Positions 1 to 7,637 are shown, counted from the stretch's first letter. The stretch: DNA of 8,424 nt from Hyphomicrobiales bacterium (GCA_003232175.1 QILX01000115.1:1-8424), one strand, 5' to 3'. Notes: generated by a model not told the origin, from the sequence alone. Translations and numbers: made by a program.

Positions 1-524
1 GAGCGCGCCTTGGCGGCGGCGGCGGCCACGGACCGGTCCTGGGGGGAAGGGTCGGCGGGAGCCAGCGCGGCGCGGACGACAATGTCCATCTTGGCGATGG
101 TCGCAGCAGGGTTGTCGCGCACCGGGGAGGCATCGATCTGCACTTCGCCGCCGACCGCATAACGCCTGCCGTCCGGTCCGGTGGCGTATTCGTAAGATGC
201 GCCCCCCGCCAGCCCGCCGCCGGCAGCCGAATGGGCGCCTTCATGAGCCCGGACTTCCGCGTCGCGCTGGCGCAGTTTCTGCACCTGGCGCTCCTCGTCC
301 TCGCTCAGTTGATCAGGGTCGCGGGGTTTGGTCTCGGTGGTGGCCGATTTTGCCGATGGCGAGGTTTCAACAATGGTCGCGGGGCCGTATGAGGGCCGGG
401 CGGCGGCAGTAGATTTAGGCGCTTCAAGACTCTGACCGGCCCTGGCCACAGCTGTTTGGGTAGCGACTGACGGGGTGGGCGGTCTCAAACCCTGGGCCGG
501 AACGGAATTTAGAGCGTGAAGCAT
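1..524 (-). CDS. SprA-related putative metalloprotease, 5' part (cut by window edge)
   Basis: This is the N-terminal 174 codons of a protein whose C-terminus lies beyond the left edge. The ATG at 524-522 is the only start in the frame, because an in-frame TAA lies just upstream at 545-543; a weak GGTGGA ribosome site precedes it by 11 bases. Residues 1-65 are Pro/Ala/Ser/Thr rich and probably disordered, followed by a charged stretch rich in Asp, Glu and Arg (about 66-92). A zinc-protease HExxH motif (HEGAH, His94-Glu95-His98) follows, set in EVRAHEGAHSAAAG. Downstream come GASYEYATGPDGRRYAVGGEV and a segment ending in APADPSPQDRSVAAAAA. This order (RDxEVRAHExAH, GPDGxxYAVGGEV, APAxPSxQDxxVAAxA) matches, from memory, the SprA-related putative metalloprotease family (Pfam PF12118). 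That family is uncharacterised; it is neither the staphylococcal SprA toxin nor the gliding-motility SprA. I see no signal peptide. Protease activity is inferred from the motif only. Confidence 0.85.
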   Translation of the reverse strand, partial: MLHALNSVPAQGLRPPTPSVATQTAVARAGQSLEAPKSTAAARPSYGPATIVETSPSAKSATTETKPRDPDQLSEDEERQVQKLRQRDAEVRAHEGAHSAAGGGLAGGASYEYATGPDGRRYAVGGEVQIDASPVRDNPAATIAKMDIVVRAALAPADPSPQDRSVAAAAAKAR

Positions 525-655
525 GGTGTTGATTTTCCACCGTTATCGTTTCAGTACCCTTAATCCCGCAGCCAGCCTCTGGACCTGCCCGGATGTAGTA
601 GAGAGACATGATCGGATAATGAACGCACCGAGGCAAAAGTGAAAAAAGCGCAATC

Positions 656-682
656 GAGGCAACTATTGACGATTTATGCCTC
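656..682 (-). terminator. possible weak terminator after the beta/gamma-crystallin gene
   Basis: GAGGCA at 656-661 pairs with TGCCTC at 677-682 around a 15-base loop. Read on the minus strand, the stem is followed 8 bases later by six T residues (the A run at 642-647) and then by another four. It lies about 95 bases past the stop of the gene at 775-1860. The stem is short and the T tract is not adjacent, so this is only a candidate. The rest of 525-774 shows no gene I can support. Confidence 0.25.
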
Positions 683-774
683 ATCTTCGCTCCTTGCGGG
701 CTTTGATGAAGCAAAAATCATCTCTTAGACAATTTTACATATCTGTCTCATAAATGCTGACGGAGAACAGTGGA

Positions 775-1860
775 TTATTTGCGTTTCACACGAATTGACG
801 AAATCTGATTATCGCCGACTTGGCTGGTGCGAAGTTGGGGGAGACTTGCCACTAATTTGTTTTCGCGCCGACCTCTAAATCCACTGTGCTGGTAAATATT
901 AATGGTCGCTTTCGAAAAATCACCAAACTCAATCGAAGATATCGAATCATTTTTGAAACGCATTTCGTTCGGATTTCTGTAGTCTCCTAAAGATAAAATC
1001 CTGCAATTACCTTTATAATTCGCAAATTGATACACCGCTACCTCTGCTGTGTTGGGGGCAGGTTTGCAGGCGCCTTGCGTTGGCTTATTTTCGGTGGTTG
1101 GGCGAAATATCCAGGCAGACGAAATGCTGTCATTCCCAATACGTTTGAATTCTAAATTCCAGGGTTCTATTACCCTATCATCTGCTGCGTCTGTTCCTTT
1201 GAATGTCTGACATCTCTGCGGATTTTTTTTGAAAAAGCTGGCGGAAGCTACACTATTGGCCGCATGCTTACATACCGTGACATTCACTCGGCTCCCGATT
1301 TTGATGGAGGAAATGGAGTCATTGCGCATGCGCAGCGCCCTGGAATTCCCATACATTCCAATAGGCAGGACACTACATTTACCCTTGTAACTTTTGTGCT
1401 GGAAAAACGCCACTTCCAGCGGGCCCGGCTCACAGATGGCGGTGCTGGCGTTGGTGCTGGGTGGCGTTGGTATCGCCCGCTTTCCAAGGCATTTCCAGGA
1501 ATACGGGTCGTTTCGTTTCAGCGCCTTTGCCTTGTAGGCCTTGGGACCGTACTGAAGTATGCAGGCCTTGTTAACTAAAACTGGCCTGCGATCGCCAGCG
1601 CTCCTTTCACAGGTCCAGTCACCGGCAGTTTTCCCGATCAATTTGGCTATAAAGCCACTGCCGTATTGCTTCTGGCACCAGGGCGTGAGGTTTACGCCAC
1701 CCAGCACCACGTCCTGATGTATTTTTGCTTGAACTTCGTAGTTTGACGCCAATAAAAACGAAGCGACTAACAGTATAGAGAATATGAGGCCCAGCTGTTT
1801 TTTATCGTTAGAACTGCGCAAAGCTGCCGTGCTGAGTTCTAAACTGGCTGAGCGTGTCAT
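775..1860 (-). CDS. exported beta/gamma-crystallin domain protein with N-terminal Cys/Trp repeat
   Basis: A 361-residue protein starting at the ATG 1860-1858, with AAGGA (1868-1872) seven bases upstream. A basic leader and hydrophobic stretch (residues 23-39) look like a signal peptide with cleavage near VQA (residue 45), so export is likely. Residues 56-124 hold two similar units, each with Cys-x3-Tyr-Gly followed by Trp-x-Cys (C62/Y66/G67/W82/C84 and C100/Y104/G105/W122/C124). After a Pro/Thr/Ser linker come two domains, about 148-252 and 273-358, with four Greek-key motifs. Aromatic-x4-aromatic-x-Gly corners are clear at F153/Y158/G160, Y277/Y282/G284 and Y323/F328/G330. The Ca-binding signature (N/D)(N/D)xx(S/T)S occurs four times: NDSISS at 180, 243 and 304, and DNQISS at 350. 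Microbial beta/gamma-crystallins usually bind calcium, so an extracytoplasmic Ca-stabilised structural or binding role is inferred. Motif 2 lacks the aromatic corner. G+C is lower than in the flanking genes (21 of 60 bases at 901-960), hinting at transfer. Confidence 0.87.
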   Translation of the reverse strand: MTRSASLELSTAALRSSNDKKQLGLIFSILLVASFLLASNYEVQAKIHQDVVLGGVNLTPWCQKQYGSGFIAKLIGKTAGDWTCERSAGDRRPVLVNKACILQYGPKAYKAKALKRNDPYSWKCLGKRAIPTPPSTNASTAICEPGPLEVAFFQHKSYKGKCSVLPIGMYGNSRALRMRNDSISSIKIGSRVNVTVCKHAANSVASASFFKKNPQRCQTFKGTDAADDRVIEPWNLEFKRIGNDSISSAWIFRPTTENKPTQGACKPAPNTAEVAVYQFANYKGNCRILSLGDYRNPNEMRFKNDSISSIEFGDFSKATINIYQHSGFRGRRENKLVASLPQLRTSQVGDNQISSIRVKRK

Positions 1861-1932
1861 GATCTTATCCTTCTATTCCGAATGGGAACCTCGGTTAGCA
1901 CGTATACTAATTGATCTGGCTCTGAACACAGC

Positions 1933-1949
1933 GTGAATAGAATATTCAC
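1933..1949. promoter_or_regulatory. 17-base palindrome upstream of the beta/gamma-crystallin gene, possible operator
   Basis: GTGAATA (1933-1939) and TATTCAC (1943-1949) form a perfect 7-base inverted repeat with a 3-base spacer, GAA. It lies about 72-88 bases upstream of the start of the gene at 775-1860, in the 147-base gap before the SH3-domain gene. Size, symmetry and position fit the binding site of a dimeric regulator. No good -35/-10 pair is evident, so the assignment rests on symmetry and position alone. Confidence 0.35.
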
Positions 1950-2007
1950 TTGATTACTGACCTATTGCAAGCACCCTCGGCCCGTTACCATCAAATCCTA
2001 AAACGCC

Positions 2008-2697
2008 TTAATTCACCGGCGTAATGGCGCCGGGCGCCGGGTTGCAGCAGCCTGAATAGGCGGTCAGCGTGCCGCCTTTTTCCACCAGAAGCAGACCGGT
2101 CTGATAGCTGTCCCTCTCTACGGGAAGGGCGGTGCATTGCTGGTCCTGCAGAACCAGGGTCATGCGCAGGCTGGCGGCGGGGTTGGTAAACTCGATCACC
2201 GAGGGGCTGGGTGCACCAAGCGGCGTGATGACACGGGTGAATTTCGCCGAACCGATGGGGCCGGACATCGCGGTCGCATTGAGGCCATTCTGGTCCCATT
2301 TCACGTCCCAGCCGGGTTCCCAGCCGCCGCAGGACCCTGCAACCGGCGCCCGGGTCTTGCCGATGGTCCGCACCCGTTGTTTCTGCAAAAACGCGGCATT
2401 GACCCAGCCCAGACCCTCAAAGTGATTGATCTGATACCAGGCCTGGCCCTTGCGGCGGTGCCATTGGCCGGTGGCAAAAACAACATCTCCCGCTGCAAGT
2501 TCGCCAAGAACAGCGGCGCGCGCCGATGACTTGTCGCGGACATTCAGCGTGTCACCGGATTTGAGTCCGGTGATGCCGTAATACCCCCTGATCCGCCAAT
2601 CGATTTCCCCGGGGTTTTGCGCCTGGGCCCCGGTCAGCATGAATAAGGTGCTCAACATCAAGGCAATGGCGAAGGGGGCAATTTTGTTCAGATCCAT
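2008..2697 (-). CDS. exported SH3b-domain protein with COG3650-like C-terminal domain
   Basis: A 229-residue protein. The ATG at 2697-2695 is preceded by GGAG (2706-2709) at a spacing of 8. Residues 1-26 are a signal peptide: Lys5, a hydrophobic core, and AQA as the cleavage site. Residues about 40-106 are a bacterial SH3 domain: LNVRDKSSARAAVLGELAAG, then WYQI and GWVNAAFL, the usual LNVRxxPs...v.G.l..G...WxxV....GWV pattern. Residues about 121-220 form a second domain beginning CGGWEPGWDVKW and ending with a lone Cys188 and a Cys217-Cys218 pair (SGCCNP). The EPxW start and closing GCC resemble an uncharacterised envelope domain (COG3650 type), by recollection rather than search. SH3b domains in exported proteins commonly bind peptidoglycan or other ligands, so a periplasmic or wall-associated role is inferred. 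It lies 32 bases downstream of the AhpD-like gene on the same strand and is probably in its operon. Confidence 0.85.
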   Translation of the reverse strand: MDLNKIAPFAIALMLSTLFMLTGAQAQNPGEIDWRIRGYYGITGLKSGDTLNVRDKSSARAAVLGELAAGDVVFATGQWHRRKGQAWYQINHFEGLGWVNAAFLQKQRVRTIGKTRAPVAGSCGGWEPGWDVKWDQNGLNATAMSGPIGSAKFTRVITPLGAPSPSVIEFTNPAASLRMTLVLQDQQCTALPVERDSYQTGLLLVEKGGTLTAYSGCCNPAPGAITPVN

Positions 2698-2729
2698 AAC
2701 AGAATCTCCGATTGAGGCGGCTGGCCGGT

Positions 2730-3302
2730 TTACCGCGCTGTTGAATGATACTCGGGGTTGGGCTCCATTTCGGTCGCGGCGGCAACCCGGTTTGTCATGT
2801 TGAAAAACGCCGCCACCGACGCAATGTCCCAGATGTCGTGATCGGAAAATCCGGCATCCCTTAAGGCCTGCCGGTCGGTCTCGCCCATGTTTTGCGGGGT
2901 CTCGGTGAGTTTTACGGCGAAATCGAGTATGGCCCTCTGGCGCGGGTCCAGGTCGGCAACCTGGGCGTTCATTACCAGTTGCTCACCAAGCTCGGGCACC
3001 CCGGAAAGCGTCCGCACCGCCGCGCCGTGGGCGGTCAGGCAGTAATAACAGCGGTTTACCGAGCTTACCGCGACCGCGATCATCTCGCGTTCCAGTTTGG
3101 AAAGCCCCGATGGGGCCAGCATCAGCTCATTGTACATCTCGGTAAAAGCACGCAACTTGCCGTCGTCAAAGCTGTAGGCCTTCAGCACATTGGGCACCAA
3201 TCCAAGTTTTTCCTCGCATTTGGCGAAATACTTGGCCGTTGCCTCGCTCATCGGGTCAGCCGGTTTGAGGTCGAGACGGGTCACGGGACGGTCTTTGGGC
3301 AT
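2730..3302 (-). CDS. AhpD-like peroxidase-related protein (carboxymuconolactone decarboxylase family)
   Basis: A 190-residue soluble protein with no signal peptide. The core reads LSKLEREMIAVAVSSVNRCY, then YCLTAHG. It carries the AhpD-type active-site set of Glu73, Cys85-x2-Cys88 and His92, with the glutamate 12 residues before the first cysteine, as in AhpD. The N-terminal part (EKLGLVPNVLKAYS) and the C-terminal part (DIWDIASVAAFFNMTNRVA) fit the 'uncharacterised peroxidase-related enzyme' subgroup, whose usual length is about 180-200 residues. AhpD proteins use this cysteine pair to reduce peroxides with thiol partners; substrate and electron donor here are unknown. The ATG at 3302-3300 has only a weak ribosome site (GTGGTGTG). 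The gene is divergent from the glutamate dehydrogenase gene across 180 bases and leads into the SH3-domain gene. The family call is firm; the physiological role is not. Confidence 0.92.
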   Translation of the reverse strand: MPKDRPVTRLDLKPADPMSEATAKYFAKCEEKLGLVPNVLKAYSFDDGKLRAFTEMYNELMLAPSGLSKLEREMIAVAVSSVNRCYYCLTAHGAAVRTLSGVPELGEQLVMNAQVADLDPRQRAILDFAVKLTETPQNMGETDRQALRDAGFSDHDIWDIASVAAFFNMTNRVAAATEMEPNPEYHSTAR

Positions 3303-3334
3303 CTGTCACACCACTTAATCAGCCTTGGTTATTA

Positions 3335-3354
3335 CCATGGCCGGGCCGGCATGG
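3335..3354. promoter_or_regulatory. GC-rich inverted repeat in the divergent intergenic region
   Basis: CCATGGCCGG and CCGGCATGG flank a central G and pair over nine bases with one bulged G in the left arm. The element lies 33-52 bases upstream of the AhpD-like start and about 130 bases upstream of the glutamate dehydrogenase start. This position suits an operator for the minus-strand operon, or a hairpin in its leader if transcription starts further upstream. A TAATAA resembling a -10 box lies beside it on the minus strand, but no good -35 box matches. I see nothing else firm in 3303-3482 apart from the ribosome site of the plus-strand gene. Confidence 0.3.
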
Positions 3355-3482
3355 CACCGGTGGCGAAGTGAAATGTTCGTTTGTTGTTTCTTTGCTTCAC
3401 CAAACACGCAACCATTTACGATATGCACGGTGATTCGCTGATGTGCAATCCGATTCGGGACTTCATACTATGGGGGTAGGTT

Positions 3483-6400
3483 ATGGCCGCTCGTTCTCAA
3501 CGTGAATTGCAAACCCTGCTCAGACGCCTCGAAAAGGCGGCGGCGCGGCGGAAAACAAAAAACCCCGACCTTGCAACCTATACAACGCAGTTTTTCGGCA
3601 CCGCCGCGGTAGAGGATCTGGCGGCATTTACCGACGACGATCTGGCATTTATCGCCGACGATTCCCTGTCTTTCCTCGCCGACCGCCAGCGCGGACGCCA
3701 CAAAGTCAGGGTATTCAATCCCAAGACGATTTTAGCCAAGGATGGCCAGCCCTTCACCGTGCTCGAAATCGTTAACGACGACATGCCGTTCCTGGTCGAG
3801 TCGGTCCTGGGCGAGCTGGCCGAGCGCGGGTTGGAGGTGCATCTGCTCATGCATCCGATCATCATGGTGGCACGCGGGCCAAAGGGCAGTCTTAAAGCCG
3901 TTCTGTCCGAGGGCGAACCCGCCGGCGGCGAGGGATTGCGCGAAAGCGTCATACACGCCCATATCGAGCATATAGGTGACCGAGCCACGCGCGATGAGCT
4001 GGAGGCCCAGTTTGTCAGGATCCTTGATGATACCCGAACCGTAGTACTGGACTGGCGCTCGATGCGAACGCGCCTTGAACAGGCGGTCACTGATTATCAG
4101 CAGACGCCGCCACCGGTGCCGGTGGATGAGCTGGCCGAGACGATCCAGTTTTTGCAATGGCTCGGGCAGGACCATTTCACCCTTCTGGGCATGCGCGAGT
4201 TTACTTATTCCGGCGACGAGACGTCAGGCGAGCTGATCGAGGTCGAAGGCTCCGACCTGGGCCTGATGCGCGATCCCGAGCTCAAGGTCCTGAGGCGCGG
4301 TCGCGAGATGGTCACGCTCACGCCGGAGGTGCGCGAATTTCTCATGCAGCCGGCGCCGCTGATCATCACCAAGGCCAATATCAAGTCCCATGTGCATCGC
4401 CGCACCTATATGGACTACATCGGCATTAAACAGTTCGATGCCAGTGGCGCGCTGAAGGGCGAGCTCCGGGTCGTCGGCCTGTTCACGTCCGCAGCCTATA
4501 CCCGATCGGTGCGCGCCATCCCGTTTTTGCGCCGCAAGGCCGATCTGGTGCTGAGAATGGCCGGTTTTGAGCCCTCGACCCATTCGGGCCGGGCGCTGGT
4601 CAACATTCTGGAAGGCTATCCGCGCGATGAGCTGTTTCAGGTTGATATCGACACTCTGGTTGAAACCACCCTGGGCATTCAGCGATTGACGGAACGGCCG
4701 CGAACGCGGGTTTTTGTCCGCAAGGACAAGTTCGAGCGTTTTGTGTCCGCGCTGGTTTATGTGCCGCGCGATTCTTACGATTCGGAAGTCCGCAAGAAAA
4801 TCGGCGTCATTTTGTGCGCCCATTACGATGGCCGGGTTTCAGCCTTTTATCCCGCCTATCCCGAAGGCACGATGGCGCGGGTGCATTTTATCATCGGCCG
4901 GTTCCAGGGACCATTTCCCGATGTTGACCTTGAGGCGCTGGAGCGCGAAATCGCCGAGGCGGCGCGGGACTGGAGCGATAATTTCCGCGCCGAGCTCAAA
5001 GCCCGCCTTACCTCCCGGCTGGCGGGGCGGATTTTCGACGCATACGGGAATGGTTTTTCCAGTATGTACGAGGATACGTTTCCGCCCCATGTTGGTATTC
5101 TCGATGCCGAGAAAATGGAAACCCTGGCGAACGACAACGTCCTGGCGCCGAACCTGTGGGAAGGGGGGTCTTCGGAAGGTCGCCTCAATTTCCGCCTCTA
5201 CCATCTGAACACCCCCATTGCCCTGACCGACCGCCTGCCGATCCTGCAGAATATGGGGTTCCGGGCTATCAACGAAAGATCGTTCGAGATCAACCGCAAA
5301 GCCGGTGATGCCTCCGAACGCGTCTGGCTCCACGAAATTTTCATGGACAATGAAAGCGGTGGGCCGGTTAACTTCAAAACCGCGAAACCGCTTGTCGAAG
5401 AGGCCTTCTTGGCCATCTGGAACGGCGAAGCCGAGGATGACGGCTATAACCGGCTGATCCTGCAGATCAACGCCGGCTGGCGCGAGATTTCGGTGTTGCG
5501 GGCGGCGGGTAAATTCCTCCAGCAGGCCGGCATTCCGTTTTCCCAGGACTATCTCGCCGCCACGCTTTACCGCCACCATGAGCTGGCAAGACTGATGCTG
5601 GACTTATTTGCGGTGCGTTTTGATCCAGCTTCCACGGCCGACAAGGACAGCCGCGATAAGGATGCCGCCGCCATCGTTGGAAAAATCGAGGCCGGGCTTG
5701 ATGCGGTCACGGTGCTCGATGAAGACCGGATCATCCGGCGTTTTGTCAATGTCCTGCAATCGATCCTGCGGACCAATTTTTTCCAGCGCGGGAAAGACGG
5801 CGCCTTTCGCCCCGCCATTGCCTATAAGCTCGCTTCGTCCCGGATCGACAACCTGCCCAAACCCCATCCCCTTGTGGAAATCTTTGTTTATTCGCCACGT
5901 ATCGAAGGGGTGCATTTGCGCTTTGGCAAGATCGCCCGTGGCGGGCTTCGCTGGTCCGACCGGCCGCAGGATTTCCGCACCGAGGTTCTTGGTCTGGTAA
6001 AAGCCCAACAGGTCAAAAACGCCGTCATCGTGCCGGTGGGCTCCAAGGGGGGTTTTTTCCCCAAGCGGCTCAATTCCGCCATGTCGCGGGAAGAATTCAT
6101 TGCCGAGGGCATCGCGGCTTACAAAATTTTCATCGGCTCGATGCTCGATATCACCGACAATCTTGCCGGCATCAAGGTCAAACCGCCCGCCCACGTGGTC
6201 CGTCACGATGGCGACGACCCCTATCTGGTCGTGGCCGCCGACAAGGGGACGGCGACGTTCTCCGACATCGCCAACGGCATTTCGGTGGAGCGCGGTTTCT
6301 GGCTCGGGGACGCATTTGCCTCGGGGGGCTCCGTCGGTTATGACCACAAAAAGATGGGCATCACCGCCCGCGGGGGCTGGGAGGCGGTCAAGCGCCATTT

Positions 6401-7637
6401 CCGCGAGGTTGACCGCGACATTCAGTCCGAGCCCTTTACCACGATTGGCTGCGGCGATATGTCCGGCGATGTATTTGGCAACGGCATGCTGCTCTCCAAG
6501 CAGACCAAGCTGATCGCCGCCTTTGATCATCGCGACATTTTCATCGACCCCGATCCGGACCCCAAGGCCTCCTATGCCGAGCGTGCGCGGCTGTTCAAAC
6601 TCGACCGCTCAAGCTGGAAGGACTACAAGACTTCCCTTATTTCCAAAGGCGGCGGGGTGTTTTCCCGGTCACTGAAATCAATCCGGCTGACGCGCCAGAT
6701 CAAGCAGCTGACCGGGCTTGAGCAGGACAGCGTGCCGCCGGCTGAGCTGATCTCGGCCCTGCTCAAGGCCGAGGTCGATCTTCTGTGGTTCGGCGGCATC
6801 GGCACCTATATCCGCGCCAGTGACGAGACCGATGCCGAGGTCGGTGACCGTGCCAATGATGCTTTGCGCGTAACCGCCCTGGACCTGCGCGCCACGGCTA
6901 TCGGCGAGGGCGCCAATCTGGGTATCACCCAGGCGGCGCGCATCGAATTCGCTCAAAGCGGCGGACGCGTCAACACCGACGCCATCGACAATTCCGCCGG
7001 GGTCAACTCCTCCGATATGGAGGTCAACATCAAGATCGCCCTTGGGGATGCCGTCAAGGACGGGCGGCTGACACCAAAAGCGCGCAACACCTTCCTTGCC
7101 ACCATGACCGATCAGGTGGCGGCCCAGGTGCTGGCCAACAATTACGAGCAGACTTTGTGTATTTCCCTCGCCCAGACCCGTGGGGTCACGGCACTGCAGT
7201 TTCAGATCCGCGTGATGAAGACCCTTGAGGGGCGCGAGTTGCTGGACCGGGCCATTGAGGGCCTGCCCGACGATGTCGAGCTGGCCGAGCGCCAGTCCCG
7301 CGGCGAGGGGTTGACGCGGCCCGAACAGGCGGTGCTGCTCGCCTGGGCCAAGATCGCGCTTTTCAACGATCTTGTGGCCGGCCCGGTGCCGGACGATCCA
7401 TATTTTGGTGGCGAGCTGAGTACCTACTTCCCGCAGAAAATGCGTAAAACTTACGCGGGGGACATATCAAACCATCGCCTGAAACGGGAAATTATCGCCA
7501 CGGTGCTCTCCAACGCCCTTATCAATCTGGGTGGCACCACCATGGTTCAGCGCATGACCGACGAGACCGGGGCCGGGGTTGCCGCCCTTGCCTCCGCCTT
7601 CACCCTGGCGCGCGATGCTTTCGGGTCCCTGAATTGA
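3483..7637 (+). CDS. gdhB: NAD-specific glutamate dehydrogenase, large (180 kDa) class, N-terminal and catalytic part; frame broken near its end
   Basis: Catalyses L-glutamate + NAD+ + H2O to 2-oxoglutarate + NH4+ + NADH (EC 1.4.1.2), a catabolic entry of glutamate into the TCA cycle in the cytoplasm. This frame has 1384 codons, against about 1600 for intact members. Residues 1 to about 700 are the long N-terminal regulatory region with ACT-like folds. The catalytic core contains KIARGGLRWSDR (Gly820-Arg827), VPVGSKGGFFPK with the expected substrate lysine Lys855, the dinucleotide-binding GDMSGDVFGNG (991-1001), LLWFGGIGTY (1100-1109) and GEGANLGITQ followed by DNSAGVNSSDMEVN. The C-terminal helical domain begins but stops at TGA 7635-7637, after AFGSLN. 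The homologous sequence continues in the -1 frame (next entry); joined at Phe1380 the product would be about 1612 residues. The ATG at 3483 follows GGGGGTAGG (3472-3480). Homologues include Pseudomonas gdhB and Caulobacter gdhZ; family members are often allosterically controlled by amino acids. Confidence 0.96.
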   Translation: MAARSQRELQTLLRRLEKAAARRKTKNPDLATYTTQFFGTAAVEDLAAFTDDDLAFIADDSLSFLADRQRGRHKVRVFNPKTILAKDGQPFTVLEIVNDDMPFLVESVLGELAERGLEVHLLMHPIIMVARGPKGSLKAVLSEGEPAGGEGLRESVIHAHIEHIGDRATRDELEAQFVRILDDTRTVVLDWRSMRTRLEQAVTDYQQTPPPVPVDELAETIQFLQWLGQDHFTLLGMREFTYSGDETSGELIEVEGSDLGLMRDPELKVLRRGREMVTLTPEVREFLMQPAPLIITKANIKSHVHRRTYMDYIGIKQFDASGALKGELRVVGLFTSAAYTRSVRAIPFLRRKADLVLRMAGFEPSTHSGRALVNILEGYPRDELFQVDIDTLVETTLGIQRLTERPRTRVFVRKDKFERFVSALVYVPRDSYDSEVRKKIGVILCAHYDGRVSAFYPAYPEGTMARVHFIIGRFQGPFPDVDLEALEREIAEAARDWSDNFRAELKARLTSRLAGRIFDAYGNGFSSMYEDTFPPHVGILDAEKMETLANDNVLAPNLWEGGSSEGRLNFRLYHLNTPIALTDRLPILQNMGFRAINERSFEINRKAGDASERVWLHEIFMDNESGGPVNFKTAKPLVEEAFLAIWNGEAEDDGYNRLILQINAGWREISVLRAAGKFLQQAGIPFSQDYLAATLYRHHELARLMLDLFAVRFDPASTADKDSRDKDAAAIVGKIEAGLDAVTVLDEDRIIRRFVNVLQSILRTNFFQRGKDGAFRPAIAYKLASSRIDNLPKPHPLVEIFVYSPRIEGVHLRFGKIARGGLRWSDRPQDFRTEVLGLVKAQQVKNAVIVPVGSKGGFFPKRLNSAMSREEFIAEGIAAYKIFIGSMLDITDNLAGIKVKPPAHVVRHDGDDPYLVVAADKGTATFSDIANGISVERGFWLGDAFASGGSVGYDHKKMGITARGGWEAVKRHFREVDRDIQSEPFTTIGCGDMSGDVFGNGMLLSKQTKLIAAFDHRDIFIDPDPDPKASYAERARLFKLDRSSWKDYKTSLISKGGGVFSRSLKSIRLTRQIKQLTGLEQDSVPPAELISALLKAEVDLLWFGGIGTYIRASDETDAEVGDRANDALRVTALDLRATAIGEGANLGITQAARIEFAQSGGRVNTDAIDNSAGVNSSDMEVNIKIALGDAVKDGRLTPKARNTFLATMTDQVAAQVLANNYEQTLCISLAQTRGVTALQFQIRVMKTLEGRELLDRAIEGLPDDVELAERQSRGEGLTRPEQAVLLAWAKIALFNDLVAGPVPDDPYFGGELSTYFPQKMRKTYAGDISNHRLKREIIATVLSNALINLGGTTMVQRMTDETGAGVAALASAFTLARDAFGSLN

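Noticed and set aside
197..412. A plus-strand 71-codon frame rich in Arg and Pro.
   Set aside because: It is the complement of the SprA-related coding frame and has the composition expected of antisense to a G+C-rich gene.
629..662. Two direct copies of CGAGGCAA, 26 bases apart.
   Set aside because: Eight-base repeats arise by chance at this scale and no insertion or attachment-site context accompanies them.
424..714. A 96-codon minus-strand frame whose start resembles a signal peptide (SSIVASIALFSLLP).
   Set aside because: It overlaps the first 101 bases of the SprA-related gene in another frame, and its C-terminal half is low in recognisable features. No good ribosome site or conserved motif supports it.
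1264..1578. A 104-codon plus-strand frame opposite the crystallin gene.
   Set aside because: The minus-strand frame here encodes clear Greek-key motifs; the plus frame has no ribosome site or motif.
6047..6062. Consecutive runs of six G, six T and four C, a possible slippage or hairpin site.
   Set aside because: The frame continues intact through it and the runs encode the conserved SKGGFFPK segment, so protein constraint explains them.
4224..6530. Long minus-strand frames (up to about 308 codons) within the glutamate dehydrogenase gene.
   Set aside because: They are antisense shadows of a strongly conserved enzyme in G+C-rich DNA and show no domain motif of their own.
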